Made by a program: the position numbers and the translations under genes. A model generated the notes under the pieces. The model saw only the letters and a list, made by a program, of their open reading frames with translations. It did not search any database and was not told the origin of the DNA. This document shows, piece after piece, positions 5,065-5,663 of a DNA stretch of 5,663 bases. The DNA is from Nitrosomonadales bacterium (GTDB taxonomy: Bacteria > Pseudomonadota > Gammaproteobacteria > Burkholderiales > Sulfuricellaceae): NCBI GenBank assembly GCA_003104895.1, contig PQAG01000044.1:3398-9060 (forward strand). Direction: 5' to 3'. Numbering within the stretch: position 1 is the first letter of the stretch; each line of letters opens with the position of its first letter.

Positions 5065-5663
5065 GCTGGGCCGCACACCGGGCAGGCGGGGTCTTTCTTC
5101 AGGTTTATCTGACGCCACTCCATGCTCAGGCCGTCGAGCAGTTGCAGGCGCCCCAGCAGTGGCTGGCCGATACCGGTCAGCAGCTTGAGCGCTTCTGCCG
5201 CCTGCACCGTGCCGATGATGCCCACCAGCGGGGCGAATACGCCCATCACCGCGCAGCGTTCGCCTTCCTCCTGCGCGCTTTCCGGAAACAGGCAGTGGTA
5301 GCATGGGCTGTCCGGCCGGCGCAGGTCGAACACCGTGGCCTGGCCATCGAAGCGGATTGCTGCGCCGGAAACCAGGGGCTTGCGGTGCCTGACGCAGGCG
5401 CGGTTGACGGCGTGGCGGGTGGCGAAATTGTCGCAGGCGTCCAGTACCACGTCGGACTGGGATACCAGGTGCGCCAGCTCCTCGCCCTTGATGCGCTGCG
5501 GAATGGCCGTCACCTGGATTTCGGGATTGATCGCCGCCAGCGTGCGCTGCGCCGAGAGCGCCTTGTTGCTGCCGAGGGAATGGGTGAAGTGGGCGATCTG
5601 GCGCTGCAGGTTGGTGAGATCCACACTGTCGCCGTCGCAGATGGTGATCCGGCCCACGCCGGC
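5058..5663 (-). CDS. moeB: MoeB/ThiF/HesA-family adenylyltransferase (E1-like), 3' part
   Basis: The frame stays open to the right edge, so the gene starts outside the window. The GTG at 5655-5657 is the internal Val of AGVGRITICDGD, not a start. Some 201 residues are visible and about 50 are missing compared with a 249-residue MoeB, including the Gly-rich nucleotide loop. Such enzymes adenylate the C-terminal Gly-Gly of a ubiquitin-like sulfur carrier (MoaD or ThiS) using Mg-ATP. Seen here are NLQRQ with the arginine finger (residue 21), VLDACDN with the metal-binding Asp, VSGAAIRFDGQATVF, two zinc-binding pairs CYHC (121-124) and CPVC (194-197), and RCAVMGVFAPLVG. Similarity is closest to E. 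coli MoeB; no C-terminal rhodanese domain is present, so it is not the MoeZ/UBA4 type. MoaD or ThiS as partner cannot be decided from this window. Confidence 0.9.
   Translation of the reverse strand, partial: AGVGRITICDGDSVDLTNLQRQIAHFTHSLGSNKALSAQRTLAAINPEIQVTAIPQRIKGEELAHLVSQSDVVLDACDNFATRHAVNRACVRHRKPLVSGAAIRFDGQATVFDLRRPDSPCYHCLFPESAQEEGERCAVMGVFAPLVGIIGTVQAAEALKLLTGIGQPLLGRLQLLDGLSMEWRQINLKKDPACPVCGPAR

Noticed and set aside
5655..5657. GTG as the start of moeB
   Set aside because: It is the conserved internal Val in AGVGRITICDGD; the frame continues to the window edge and about 50 N-terminal residues would be missing.

Overview
The window is an ordinary chromosomal stretch, most likely from a betaproteobacterium. 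The GC-rich coding sequence, a degenerate PyrC'-type dihydroorotase, an SlmA-type nucleoid occlusion factor next to argB, and an HAD pyrimidine 5'-nucleotidase-like gene coupled between them all fit this group. The order Nitrosomonadales is a guess from general resemblance, not something the sequence proves. There are seven protein genes, and the first and last run off the ends of the window. No tRNA, rRNA, insertion sequence, CRISPR array or phage gene is visible.

Left part (1-1500, + strand): the 3' part of pyrC', the non-catalytic dihydroorotase-like partner of aspartate carbamoyltransferase, is followed after 72 bases by a small heat-shock protein gene (Hsp20). The gap holds a promoter candidate with a sigma-32-like -35 box. 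It also holds an AU-rich hairpin that buries the whole Shine-Dalgarno sequence of hsp20, a strong RNA-thermometer candidate and the most interesting signal here. A perfect 36-bp palindrome with A and T tracts ends hsp20 and also the gene converging on it.

Middle part (1504-2871): an Old Yellow Enzyme family ene-reductase (NemA-like) lies on the - strand. The 288-base divergent region between it and argB holds three inverted repeats near the reductase promoter and a GC-rich REP-like hairpin nearer argB.

Right part (2872-5663): argB (acetylglutamate kinase), an HAD-family pyrimidine 5'-nucleotidase-like gene and slmA form a tight + strand operon, with an ATGA overlap and then a stop codon that overlaps the next ribosome binding site. 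A moeB/thiF-like E1 enzyme gene converges on slmA from the right edge. A REP-like hairpin lies between them and contains the moeB stop codon.

The genes cover pyrimidine and arginine synthesis, stress response, cell division control and cofactor sulfur transfer. I see no new multi-gene system. The items worth following are regulatory: the hsp20 thermometer, the operator-like palindromes upstream of the reductase, and the argB-HAD-slmA coupling.
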